In this document: positions 9,291 to 16,889 of the stretch, one piece after another
Layout of the letters: the number at the start of each line of letters is the position of its first letter
Numbering within the stretch: the stretch's first letter is position 1
Assembly: GCA_910575005.1 (NCBI GenBank)
Contig: CAJTCL010000010.1
Location: 1 to 64,000, forward strand
Length of the DNA: 64,000 nt
Reading direction: 5' to 3'
Source of the DNA: Lachnospiraceae bacterium
Lineage (GTDB): Bacteria > Bacillota > Clostridia > Lachnospirales > Lachnospiraceae
The notes under the pieces: generated by a model
Database searches by the model: none
The model's input: the letters and a program-made list of their open reading frames with translations, nothing else
Told to the model about the DNA's origin: nothing
Program-made: the position numbers and the translations under genes

Positions 9291-10062
9291 AGAGATAATT
9301 TTTCATATTTTTTAAGGCAGATTTTTCCAATCTGCTGACCTGAGCCTGGGAGATGTGAATTTCTTCGGCGACCTCCATCTGGGTTTTACCCTCAAAGAAA
9401 CGGAGTTTGATGATATAGTTTTCACGTTCATTTAACCGTTTCATGGCGTCGCTTAAGGAGAGTTCCTCTACCCAGGTTTCTTCTTTATTCTTTTTGTCGC
9501 TGATCTGGTCCATAACATAGAGCGTGTCTCCACCATCTGTGTAGACGGGATCATACAGGCTTACTGGACATTGAATGGCGTCAAGTGCAAATACAATGTC
9601 TTCTTTAGGGATCTCGATTTTTTCTGCAATATCCTCAATCGTTGGTTCTCTGGACAATTCTTTGGACAGTACTTCTCTGGCATGAATGGCTTTGTATGCG
9701 GTATCTCTGAGAGAACGACTGACACGGATGGAATTGTTATCCCTAAGATAGCGCCGAATTTCTCCGATAATCATCGGAACAGCATAAGTTGAAAATTTGA
9801 CACCGATTTCCGGGTTAAAATTATCAATAGATTTGATCAATCCTATACAGCCGATTTGGAACAGATCGTCCACATTTTCATTGCTGTTGGAAAAACGTTT
9901 GATAACGCTTAAGACAAGACGGAGATTCCCTTTGATATAGGTTTCTCGTGCTTCCATATCCCCTGCTTTGATTCGAGAAAAGAGGTCATTTTTTTCCTCT
10001 TCTTTTAGCACAGGGAGCTTTGATGTGTTGACTCCGCAGATTTCTACTTTGTATGCAGCCAT
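9259..10062 (-). CDS. sigG: Sporulation sigma factor SigG
   Basis: Sigma-G directs late gene expression in the forespore. The 267-residue protein starts MAAYKVEICGVNTSKLPVL, the characteristic SigG N-terminus. Region 2 (DDLFQIGCIGLIKSIDNF, FSTYAVPMIIGEIRRYLRD) and region 4 (ISQAQVSRLEKSALKNMK) are complete. A GGAGG lies six bases upstream of the start on this strand. It stands alone rather than beside spoIIGA-sigE as in Bacillus, and its 3' end overlaps the MBL hydrolase tail-to-tail by 32 bases. I could not place a convincing sigma-F promoter in the 243-base upstream gap. Confidence 0.97.
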   Translation of the reverse strand: MAAYKVEICGVNTSKLPVLKEEEKNDLFSRIKAGDMEARETYIKGNLRLVLSVIKRFSNSNENVDDLFQIGCIGLIKSIDNFNPEIGVKFSTYAVPMIIGEIRRYLRDNNSIRVSRSLRDTAYKAIHAREVLSKELSREPTIEDIAEKIEIPKEDIVFALDAIQCPVSLYDPVYTDGGDTLYVMDQISDKKNKEETWVEELSLSDAMKRLNERENYIIKLRFFEGKTQMEVAEEIHISQAQVSRLEKSALKNMKNYLSIGPTYHRGN

Positions 10063-10224
10063 GATGTTACCTCCGGGAAGTTTAGGTTATAGTTTACTCG
10101 TCAGCCAATATTTAGCAACGACCGAAGCAGAGAAACTTTGCGAATGGCGTGGGAGTGAATTATAACAAGATTAGTGTATTAACAGAATGCACGTAATTTA
10201 CTACTTTTATTCATGGAATTTTCG

Positions 10225-10233
10225 TGGTATACT
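10225..10233 (+). promoter_or_regulatory. Extended -10 promoter element
   Basis: TGGTATACT (TGn plus TATACT at 10228-10233) forms an extended -10 element 72 bases upstream of the gene at 10306. No good -35 is seen, which is usual for this class. A short inverted repeat, CTAGTG near 10260 with CACTAG near 10285, lies between it and the start codon. Confidence 0.5.
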
Positions 10234-10305
10234 CTTCCATATAGAAAAGAATTTAACGCTAGTGTACTGACAAATAGATCAATCACTAGGGATTAGGAGA
10301 TTAGT

Positions 10306-10854
10306 ATGAAGGATGCTATTGATAAGAGAAACGAGAGAGAAAAAATTGCGAAGAGTATTGTGAAACGTAGGAACATCGTATATACCAGTAAGGAAGAGTT
10401 AGAGCGCAGAGAGCAAGAAGAGAAGCGTCAGGAAAACCGTGAAGCTGCGGAAGAGATGGTTAAGAAATTAAAAGAAGATGAACATAATAAGCAGGCAATG
10501 CAGATTCAAAGGCTGCTGGCAGAACAGCAAATGTTGGAACAGCAGCTAAAAACAGGTATGGATGCAACAGGAAAACATCCAATGGATGATGTAACCCAGG
10601 AGAGAGTAGAGGCGATTTTAAGTGAGAAAAGTAAACAGCTTCAAGATATCATTGCTGCCCACAATGTGGAGAACAGGCAAGAAGATCAGACGTTGGAGCC
10701 GGCAGTATCAAAAAATCATGAACCGCATGGAACCCACACAGAAGAAGGAGCTGCACAGACAGATATACAGGATGCGGCGCCAGTCGTACAATCGGATTTG
10801 CCAGATATGGAAGTGCTGCTTCCAGAAGAAGAGGGGGATATAAGCTATGAATAG
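10306..10854 (+). CDS. Unknown charged coiled-coil protein
   Basis: A 182-residue, highly charged, cytoplasmic protein that I do not recognise. Residues 1-85 are Lys/Glu/Arg-rich with heptad-like spacing (ELERREQEEKRQENREAAEEM), predicting a long alpha-helix or coiled coil. A linker with TGMDATGKHPMDD follows, then an acidic, Pro/Gln/Glu-rich tail. AGGAGA precedes the ATG. The end overlaps the next small gene by eight bases, which indicates translational coupling. It is divergent from sigG, but no sporulation link is shown. Confidence 0.7.
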   Translation: MKDAIDKRNEREKIAKSIVKRRNIVYTSKEELERREQEEKRQENREAAEEMVKKLKEDEHNKQAMQIQRLLAEQQMLEQQLKTGMDATGKHPMDDVTQERVEAILSEKSKQLQDIIAAHNVENRQEDQTLEPAVSKNHEPHGTHTEEGAAQTDIQDAAPVVQSDLPDMEVLLPEEEGDISYE

Positions 10855-10987
10855 GTCAAAAGAGAATGAAGAGACACAAGTACAAGAAAAAAAAGAACAA
10901 TATCCTCTCAATGAGACTTGGTCACAAGATGCACAGGATGAGCTGGAAGATTTTATTGAGCAACAGGGAATTTATATTCGGCAATAG
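10847..10987 (+). CDS. Small acidic protein coupled to the upstream gene
   Basis: A 46-codon frame starts at the ATG at 10847, inside the last codons of the upstream gene (arrangement ATGAATAG), with GAGGGGG about ten bases before it. The product is hydrophilic, with runs such as KENEETQVQEKKEQ and DELEDFIEQQGIYIRQ. Composition resembles the upstream protein, and the overlapping start argues for coupled translation. No family is recognised. The 269 bases from here to dapF show no convincing gene or terminator. Confidence 0.6.
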   Translation: MNRSKENEETQVQEKKEQYPLNETWSQDAQDELEDFIEQQGIYIRQ

Positions 10988-11256
10988 GGAAAATTTAATA
11001 GTGTGTTCAAGAGAACCGTTTGGTTTTTATTTTATCAAAGAAGCCTCCTACATCTATATGTAGTGAGTAAAACCAATCACATCATGAAAGCCAATAGTGT
11101 TCTTTTATTGTAGAGACTATAGAAACAGCTAATACCCAACATAAAAATACTGATGGTTTATGGAATAGTACAATTTGTTTTAACATATATGGCAAGAATA
11201 CTGCATAGGATAGCTAAAAACCAATGGCGTTTTTAATGGATGGAGGGATAGGTGGA

Positions 11257-12102
11257 ATGACTCAGGTGACACTGAAGAAATACCACGGTTTGGGCAACGA
11301 CTATCTGGTATTGGACCCCAATAAAAATGAATTAGCTCTACAAACTAGAAATATTGAAATGTTGTGCCGAAGGAATTTTGGAGTAGGTGCGGACGGGCTT
11401 TTGTATGGTCCAATTTTGGAAAATGATAAAATCAGAGTACGGATTTTTAACTCTGATGGTTCAGAGGCAGAGCGAAGCGGCAATGGTGTCCGTATTTTTG
11501 CAAAATATCTGTTGGATGAAGGGTATGTCCAAGATAAAAAGTTTACTTTGGATATGTTGGCCGGTGAAGTGGAAGTCGAATTTTTACAACAGGATGGAAG
11601 TTTAATGAGGGTCAAGATGGGAAAACCAGTATATGCTGGCACACAGATGCCTCTGACTGGTTTGGAAGGAGAAATTGTCAACGCTCATCTGCGTTTTGAA
11701 GATAATATTTATAATACAACCTGTCTGTCTGTGGGAAATCCCAACTGTGTCATCATGATGGAAGAGGTGACACCACAGAAAGCAAAAGATCTTGGTCCCT
11801 ATGTAGAGCAAGCTTCTTATTTTCCCAATCGAATCAATATGCAGATCTGCAAGGTGATAGACCGCGAAAATCTTGTGATTGAGATTTATGAGCGTGGTGC
11901 TGGCTATACACTTGCTTCCGGTACAGGAGCTTGTGCGGCGGCGGCAGCAGCAAGGCGTATGGGACTTGTCGATGAAAAGGTTGTCGTTCACATGCAGGGC
12001 GGAGATTTAACAGTTGAGATTGACCAGACAAATACCATTTATATGACTGGAAGTGTAGAAAAGGTGGGGACGTTTACAGTGGCGGAGAATTTTTTTGCTT
12101 AA
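11257..12102 (+). CDS. dapF: DapF-family isomerase with both catalytic Cys replaced by Ser
   Basis: A 281-residue member of the diaminopimelate epimerase fold, which is two pseudo-symmetric halves with one catalytic residue each. The N-terminus KKYHGLGNDYLVLD and the segment RRNFGVGADG are typical. In classical DapF the acid/base pair is two cysteines, in xCGNGxR and xCGTGxCA. Here the positions read AERSGNGVRIF (Ser74) and LASGTGACA (Ser221), so both are serine. It may be a divergent DapF, a racemase acting on another amino acid, or a different isomerase. The ATG at 11257 is chosen because GGAGGG lies nine bases upstream; an earlier ATG at 11224 lacks a ribosome binding site. The annotation as DAP epimerase should be treated as family-level. 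Confidence 0.8.
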   Translation: MTQVTLKKYHGLGNDYLVLDPNKNELALQTRNIEMLCRRNFGVGADGLLYGPILENDKIRVRIFNSDGSEAERSGNGVRIFAKYLLDEGYVQDKKFTLDMLAGEVEVEFLQQDGSLMRVKMGKPVYAGTQMPLTGLEGEIVNAHLRFEDNIYNTTCLSVGNPNCVIMMEEVTPQKAKDLGPYVEQASYFPNRINMQICKVIDRENLVIEIYERGAGYTLASGTGACAAAAAARRMGLVDEKVVVHMQGGDLTVEIDQTNTIYMTGSVEKVGTFTVAENFFA

Positions 12103-12357
12103 TTGTTTTACGGTAAATTTGGGAGATGTTATATTAGTACATGAATATTTGAGATGCTAATTTCTATGATTATAAAAAACTGTAAATTATGATGATAGGT
12201 ATTAGTAAGAAAAATCATATTGGTGATATATACTAGAGCCTTATTAACATTATTGCCGCAATACTGAGTGCCAATAGAACTGCCAGTGGGGATGAAAATA
12301 GATGCTGGTGGTACAAGTTAGAATTGTAGACATAAATTTAAAATTTTTGTTATCTAT
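12103..12357. other. Intergenic stretch before the insertion sequence
   Basis: This 255-base AT-rich gap between dapF and the IS left end holds no reading frame I can support, no strong terminator and no recognisable RNA. It may contain sequence displaced from its original neighbour by the insertion. Confidence 0.4.
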
Positions 12358-12409
12358 GGGGCTGTCGCACGAAGCAATTAGTGCGCAGTTCCTTTTCTGT
12401 GAAAAAATA

Positions 12410-12435
12410 CAGCCGGACTTCGAAAAATCCGGCTG
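12410..12435 (+). terminator. Hairpin at the IS left end
   Basis: CAGCCGGA (12410-12417) pairs with TCCGGCTG (12428-12435) in a perfect eight-bp GC-rich stem about 20 bases upstream of the transposase start. No T tract follows. Such structures often shield transposase genes from read-through transcription and translation; this role is inferred. Confidence 0.5.
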
Positions 12436-12453
12436 TTGGTGTAAAATATAAGT

Positions 12454-13665
12454 ATGCAAACCCTTATATCATTACACAAGAATTATACTTTGAATGGGGA
12501 AGGATATCAACTAAAACTTCTCTTAAATTTAGAAACAATTATTCTGGTAGATGATTCTGTGCGATTACTGAGTCAGTTTGTGGAGGCCATGGATTTAACT
12601 GATTTATATCCTACTTACAAAAGAATAAATACGTTTTCTCCAAGAACTCTCCTGAAGATTGTTTTGTACTCATACATGAATGGTGACTATTCCTCCCGCT
12701 CTATGGAGCTTAACTGTAAGCGGGATATTAACTTTATGTATCTTTTAGAAGGAAAGCCAGTTTGTGACCACGCCACTTTTGCACGGTTTCGTAGCATTCA
12801 TTTTGCTCCATGCGCGAAACGCATTCCCGCTGAAATGTCCCACCTTCTTTATGATCTCGGGGAAATCTCAGGGGAAACGATTTTTATTGATGGCACAAAA
12901 ATCGAGGCTTGCGCCAATAGATATACATTTGTTTGGAAAAAGGCTGTCACAAGAAACCAGGGAAAAATGTTGATAAAAATCGCTGGCCTCATTGCCGAAT
13001 GTGAGCAGCTTTACGGGATTCGGATTGTCCATGGAGATACCGTCAAAATGAAACATGTAAAACGGTTGCGCAAAAAACTGTATGCATTAAAACAGGAGGA
13101 AAACATTGCGTTTGTACATGGAATAGGCAAGAGAAAATCTGCGCTGCAAAAGAGCATTGAAACACTGGAAGGTTACCTGGGGCGTTTGAGCAGAAATGGG
13201 AAAAAACTATCGTTTGCATATGTACGCTGGTCAAAGTCAAAAACAGGGTATGCCAGCGAAAAAAGTATTTATCAATGTAGCGAATGTAAAGGCTGCCCTT
13301 ACAAAAAGGACTACATCAAAGGGAATAACTGCAAAACGCCAATGGAAGAACGCAACAAGGTTCTTTCTGTGGCAAAGACATTTCTAAAGTATCGAAAAAA
13401 GGATTTGGAGAGGATTGTCTCTGAGGAAGGAATTCTGCTTTGTACAAACAGGAGCATCCAGGCGGAAGGTTCTTTTGGCGAGTTGAAACAGGACATGCAG
13501 TTCCGAAGATATTTGAGTCGGGGTACACCAAATGTTCTTGCCGAAAGTGTTTTACTTGCAATGGCAAGAAATGTGAACAAGCTTCATAATAAGATACAAA
13601 AAGGAAGAATAGGTGTGTTAAAGTGCGTCCTTTTTTATTTCAGGACAACTTTTCTAATAGAATAG
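12454..13665 (+). pseudogene. IS1182-family transposase lacking its central catalytic region
   Basis: A 403-residue open frame whose N-terminal DUF772-type domain runs to about residue 240 and holds the first catalytic Asp (IFIDGTKIEA, D146). The C-terminal part, with the CxxCxxCPYK zinc segment and NRSIQAEGSFGELKQD (third acidic residue), is also present. Known IS1182 transposases are about 480-560 residues and have the second Asp in a VADxGY segment between these parts. That segment is missing: the sequence passes directly from EGYLGRLSR to NGKKLSFAYVR, near 13190. The deletion kept the frame. The copy is therefore probably inactive. Confidence 0.8.
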
Positions 13666-13740
13666 CGTGAATATAGACATAAAAAAGTCAAAAAGGAAGC
13701 TGCCGCTTCACGAATTTTCATTCGTTAAAGCGACACCCCC

Positions 13741-13869
13741 TTACTTGGTATTGAAGAAATGCAGAACTTAGTGGAAAGGTTGAGAATATGCTGTCAAAAG
13801 TGAAAATATTTGCATCAGATACACTTAGAATTAATAGATTTCCCCAATTTTTGGGAATATATACCGATG
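13741..13869. other. AT-rich gap between the IS and rex control region
   Basis: No gene is supported here. CCCCAATTTTTGGGA at about 13840-13855 is a short palindrome upstream of the Rex operator; its meaning is unknown. Confidence 0.35.
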
Positions 13870-13916
13870 TGTTAAATTTTTCACAGATTGACATTCATTG
13901 CCAGATTTATTATAAT
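13870..13916 (+). promoter_or_regulatory. rex promoter with overlapping Rex operator
   Basis: TTGACA (13888-13893), a 17-base spacer and TATAAT (13911-13916) form a consensus promoter. Just upstream, TGTTAA-ATTT-TTCACA (13870-13885) matches the known Rex operator core TGTTAA-N4-TTAACA at 11 of 12 positions. This placement would let Rex repress its own gene when NADH is low, as known in other Gram-positives. Confidence 0.8.
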
Positions 13917-13960
13917 AGAAATGAGTGTATGCAGGAAAGCCGTGTGTAGGAGGAAGGGCA

Positions 13961-14605
13961 ATGGAAAAGGAGATATCCCAAGCAGTGATTCGAAGGATGC
14001 CTAGATATTACAGACATTTAGGGGAACTTCTGGATGATGGGGTAGAGAGGATCTCATCCAATGAGTTGAGCGCTAGAATGCGTGTCACGGCATCTCAAAT
14101 TCGTCAAGATTTGAATAATTTTGGCGGGTTCGGGCAGCAGGGATACGGATATAATGTCAAATATCTCTACGATGAGATTGGAAAAATTTTGGGGATCAAC
14201 CAACAACATAATATCATTGTCATTGGTGCCGGCAACTTGGGGCAGGCGCTTGCGAATTATGTCAAATTTGAGAAGAGAGGGTTTGTGATTATCGGTCTTT
14301 TTGATGTAAATCCTGCTTTTCAAGAGATTTCTGTGAGAGGAATCAAGGTACGCATGATGGATCAATTGGAAGCTTTTGTCAAGGAAAACCGAGTGGATAT
14401 TGCAGCACTTACTATGCCTAAGGAAAATGCAGATGAAATCGCAAATATGCTGGTGAACCTGGGCATTGGAGCCATATGGAATTTTGCGCATCTGGATCTG
14501 GAACTGCCAGAGCATGTGGTGGTAGAAAATGTTCATCTTTCTGACAGCCTGATGCAGTTGTCGTACAATATTGCAAAACAGAGAAAACAAAGAGATAAGA
14601 AGTGA
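13961..14605 (+). CDS. rex: Redox-sensing transcriptional repressor Rex
   Basis: Rex senses the NADH/NAD+ ratio and represses fermentation and reductive genes when NADH is low. The 214-residue protein has an N-terminal winged helix (MPRYYRHLGELL...SNELSARMRVTASQIRQDLNNFG) and a Rossmann domain with GAGNLGQAL. The ATG at 13961 follows GTAGGAGGAAGGG; the GTG at 13925 would add residues foreign to the family. The start of the next gene lies four bases after the stop, so they probably form one transcript. Confidence 0.97.
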   Translation: MEKEISQAVIRRMPRYYRHLGELLDDGVERISSNELSARMRVTASQIRQDLNNFGGFGQQGYGYNVKYLYDEIGKILGINQQHNIIVIGAGNLGQALANYVKFEKRGFVIIGLFDVNPAFQEISVRGIKVRMMDQLEAFVKENRVDIAALTMPKENADEIANMLVNLGIGAIWNFAHLDLELPEHVVVENVHLSDSLMQLSYNIAKQRKQRDKK

Positions 14606-14609
14606 TCAT

Positions 14610-15230
14610 ATGGGAAAAAGAAAGAATACCGTTCCAGGATTTGAGAGAATGGTCAAGAATCAAGAGATCCCACTTTTGATTTTAGATCAGAAATGGCATC
14701 ATTTATTTTCGCAGGACAGTAAGCCAAAAGAAGTGGAACGGTTAGAGCAGAAGCTCAAAAAGCAATTATCAGGACAGGGTAGGCTCAGACAGGAAATAAA
14801 AGAGCTGAAAGGTCTTAAAGCCAAATTAATGAAAAATATTCTTGTGAATATGGATGAGATTGGGGAACATGGACAAGAGACAAAAAAACTTCAGGAGGAT
14901 CATCGTCTGATTACTGAAATCAATGGAAAATTGGAGGATAAAGAGGAGGAGCTTCGGAAGATGGAGCAGGAGATGGAGCAGGACAATTCTCTTTTGATGG
15001 TACAGACAATGGAATTCTGTTATCGTATTATGAGCAGTAACGAAGTAGAGCGCGAACATCTCGCTTCCTGGATTGACCAAATGCGTGAGGAATTAAAGCA
15101 AAAAATTGTCAGAAAAGACGCCATCGACGGTAAAAATCGAGAAATCTACGCATATTTGCATGATATTTTCGGGGCGCAGGTGTTAGAAGCATTTGATCTA
15201 AAGTATGAAGATGAATATAAAGTAGAATAA
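14610..15230 (+). CDS. Unknown coiled-coil protein downstream of rex
   Basis: A 206-residue hydrophilic protein. Residues about 50-125 are rich in Glu, Lys, Leu and Gln with heptad spacing (EVERLEQKLKKQLSGQGRLR, KLEDKEEELRKMEQEMEQD), predicting a coiled coil. The C-terminal third carries aromatic residues and ends acidic. No domain is recognised and there is no signal peptide. The ATG at 14610 lies four bases after the rex stop and has only a weak ribosome binding site, so translational coupling is likely. The transcript ends in the hairpin at 15262. Confidence 0.75.
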   Translation: MGKRKNTVPGFERMVKNQEIPLLILDQKWHHLFSQDSKPKEVERLEQKLKKQLSGQGRLRQEIKELKGLKAKLMKNILVNMDEIGEHGQETKKLQEDHRLITEINGKLEDKEEELRKMEQEMEQDNSLLMVQTMEFCYRIMSSNEVEREHLASWIDQMREELKQKIVRKDAIDGKNREIYAYLHDIFGAQVLEAFDLKYEDEYKVE

Positions 15231-15261
15231 AAGACAGTCTTACAGCAATGATAAGAATGTC

Positions 15262-15307
15262 TTTTTGTCGTCTAGATAATTCCTTTGGATTTCCTAGATG
15301 ACAAAAG
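15262..15307. repeat. Dispersed hairpin repeat, copy A (terminator-like)
   Basis: An imperfect inverted repeat: a 19-base left arm (15262-15280, T-rich outer end, GTCGTCTAG centre), the eight-base loop TCCTTTGG (15281-15288) and a 19-base right arm (15289-15307). The loop and the adjoining AAT/ATTTCC match copies B and C, while the outer stem differs but still pairs. It separates the rex transcript from nnr. Confidence 0.65.
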
Positions 15308-15345
15308 CGTTCCATTAGAATCGCATTTGCGCAAGGAGTATGAAC

Positions 15346-16875
15346 ATGGATATTTTGGTTGATAAAGGACAGATGAAGCAGTGTGATAAAAATACGATTG
15401 AGCATTTTGGAGTTCCCTCTCTGGTACTGATGGAACGTGCTGCATTGGCGGTGATGGAGGAAATCGAAAAAAATTTCCAACAGTATACCTGCACAAATGA
15501 ATCACAGAATAATAGAGTAATGGCAGGGAAAAAGGTATTGGTTGTCTGTGGTTTTGGAAATAATGGCGGAGATGGGTTTGCAGTTGGCCGTCTGCTCTGG
15601 CAGAAAGGTGCAGTGGTAACATTTGTAATACCGCCAGACTCAAGTGTGATGTCAAAGGAGACAAAAACGCAGAAAGATATTGTTGATAAATATCAGATTC
15701 CAATCGTCAATGAGATACCAGAACAGGACTTTGATGTGGTGGTGGATGCTCTGTTTGGTATAGGCTTGACCAGGGATTTGAAAGGGATATACCAGGATTA
15801 TATACTGAAAATGAATGGAATGTCAGGGCTTAAGGTGGCAGTGGATATCCCCTCTGGAATTCAGGCAGATACTGGTGCTGTCATGGGGAAAGCATTTCAA
15901 GCGGATTTGACCGTAACATTTGCTTTTGTCAAATTAGGACTTTTATTGTTCCCAGGGGCAGAGTATGCAGGTGAGGTTATTGTGAGAGATATTGGCATTG
16001 ACAGCCACAGTTTTTTGCCAGAACAACCAGTGTATTTTCGTTTTACAACGGAGGATTTGAAGAAAATTCCTGCACGTAGAGTGCGTTTTAATAAAGGAAG
16101 CTATGGCAAAGTACTGGTTGTGGCAGGCAAAAAAAATATGGCGGGGGCAGCATTTCTCAGTGGAAAAGCTGCCTATCTTACTGGAGCAGGGCTGGTGAAA
16201 GTGCTGACAGCAGAAGAAAATCGGGTCATTTTACAGCAACTGTTACCAGAAGCGATTTTAGGAACATTTCAGGAGCCAGATATCGTTAAAATGTTAAAGG
16301 AGGCTTTGGACTGGGCCTCTGTTGTGGCGGCAGGGCCAGGGATTGGAACTGGAAAAAATGCGGAGTCTCTGGTCAAATGTATTTTAAAACATGCCAAGGT
16401 GCCAGTGGTTTTGGATGCAGATGGATTAAATATTGTCTCAGAGCATTTAGAATGGCTGAGAGAGTGCAAAGTGCCTGTGATTGTGACGCCACATCTTGGT
16501 GAAATGGGCAGACTTACGCATCAGGAAGTTGATACCATCAAGAAACGATTACTGCAGACTGCAAAAGAGTTTGCGACAAAATATCAGGTGGTCTGTGTAC
16601 TTAAGGATGCACGCACAGTAACTGCATTGCCAGATGGCAGAGCATGGATCAATACCAGTGGAAATAATGGTATGGCCACAGCCGGCTCTGGAGATGTATT
16701 GACGGGAATCATCGCCGGACTGTTGGCACAAGGCATGGAGCCAGGAGCAGCTGCCGCTATGGGAGCCAGTCTGCATGGACTTGCCGGTGACAGACAGGCA
16801 AAGAAGCAAGGCGTTTATGGACTGATGGCACAGGATATCTTGTCTGGGATCCCACAAGTGCTTAAGGAAATATAA
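15346..16875 (+). CDS. nnr: Bifunctional NAD(P)H-hydrate epimerase/dehydratase
   Basis: Nnr repairs hydrated NADH and NADPH. The 509-residue protein fuses an N-terminal YjeF_N epimerase domain (CGFGNNGGDGFAVGRLL near residue 70, VDALFGIGL) to a C-terminal ADP-dependent dehydratase of the ribokinase superfamily (GKVLVVAGKKNMAGAA, AGPGIGTG, GNNGMATAGSGDVLTGI). The second ATG at 15346 is preferred, seven bases after AAGGAG; the first at 15340 is too close to it. It is followed 14 bases later by alr, an order common in Firmicutes. Confidence 0.95.
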   Translation: MDILVDKGQMKQCDKNTIEHFGVPSLVLMERAALAVMEEIEKNFQQYTCTNESQNNRVMAGKKVLVVCGFGNNGGDGFAVGRLLWQKGAVVTFVIPPDSSVMSKETKTQKDIVDKYQIPIVNEIPEQDFDVVVDALFGIGLTRDLKGIYQDYILKMNGMSGLKVAVDIPSGIQADTGAVMGKAFQADLTVTFAFVKLGLLLFPGAEYAGEVIVRDIGIDSHSFLPEQPVYFRFTTEDLKKIPARRVRFNKGSYGKVLVVAGKKNMAGAAFLSGKAAYLTGAGLVKVLTAEENRVILQQLLPEAILGTFQEPDIVKMLKEALDWASVVAAGPGIGTGKNAESLVKCILKHAKVPVVLDADGLNIVSEHLEWLRECKVPVIVTPHLGEMGRLTHQEVDTIKKRLLQTAKEFATKYQVVCVLKDARTVTALPDGRAWINTSGNNGMATAGSGDVLTGIIAGLLAQGMEPGAAAAMGASLHGLAGDRQAKKQGVYGLMAQDILSGIPQVLKEI

Positions 16876-16889
16876 GGAAGGTAATCGAC

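Larger units (their letters stand above)
12358..13740 (+). mobile_element. IS1182-like insertion sequence, internally deleted
   Basis: Terminal inverted repeats GGGGCTGTCGC (12358-12368) and GCGACACCCCC (13730-13740) match at ten of eleven positions and enclose one transposase gene. A hairpin near the left end and AT-rich hairpins near the right end flank the gene. No clear target-site duplication is visible (TCTAT on the left, TTACT on the right). Because the transposase lacks its central domain, the element should be immobile unless helped in trans. Confidence 0.8.

Noticed and set aside
10866-11063. 65-residue frame after the coiled-coil gene
   Set aside because: The overlapping 46-codon frame at 10847 has the ribosome binding site and coupling; this one is in the wrong frame and basic/aromatic-rich.
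14054-14590. 178-residue open frame on the minus strand opposite rex
   Set aside because: Rex is unambiguous; the antisense frame has no family features.
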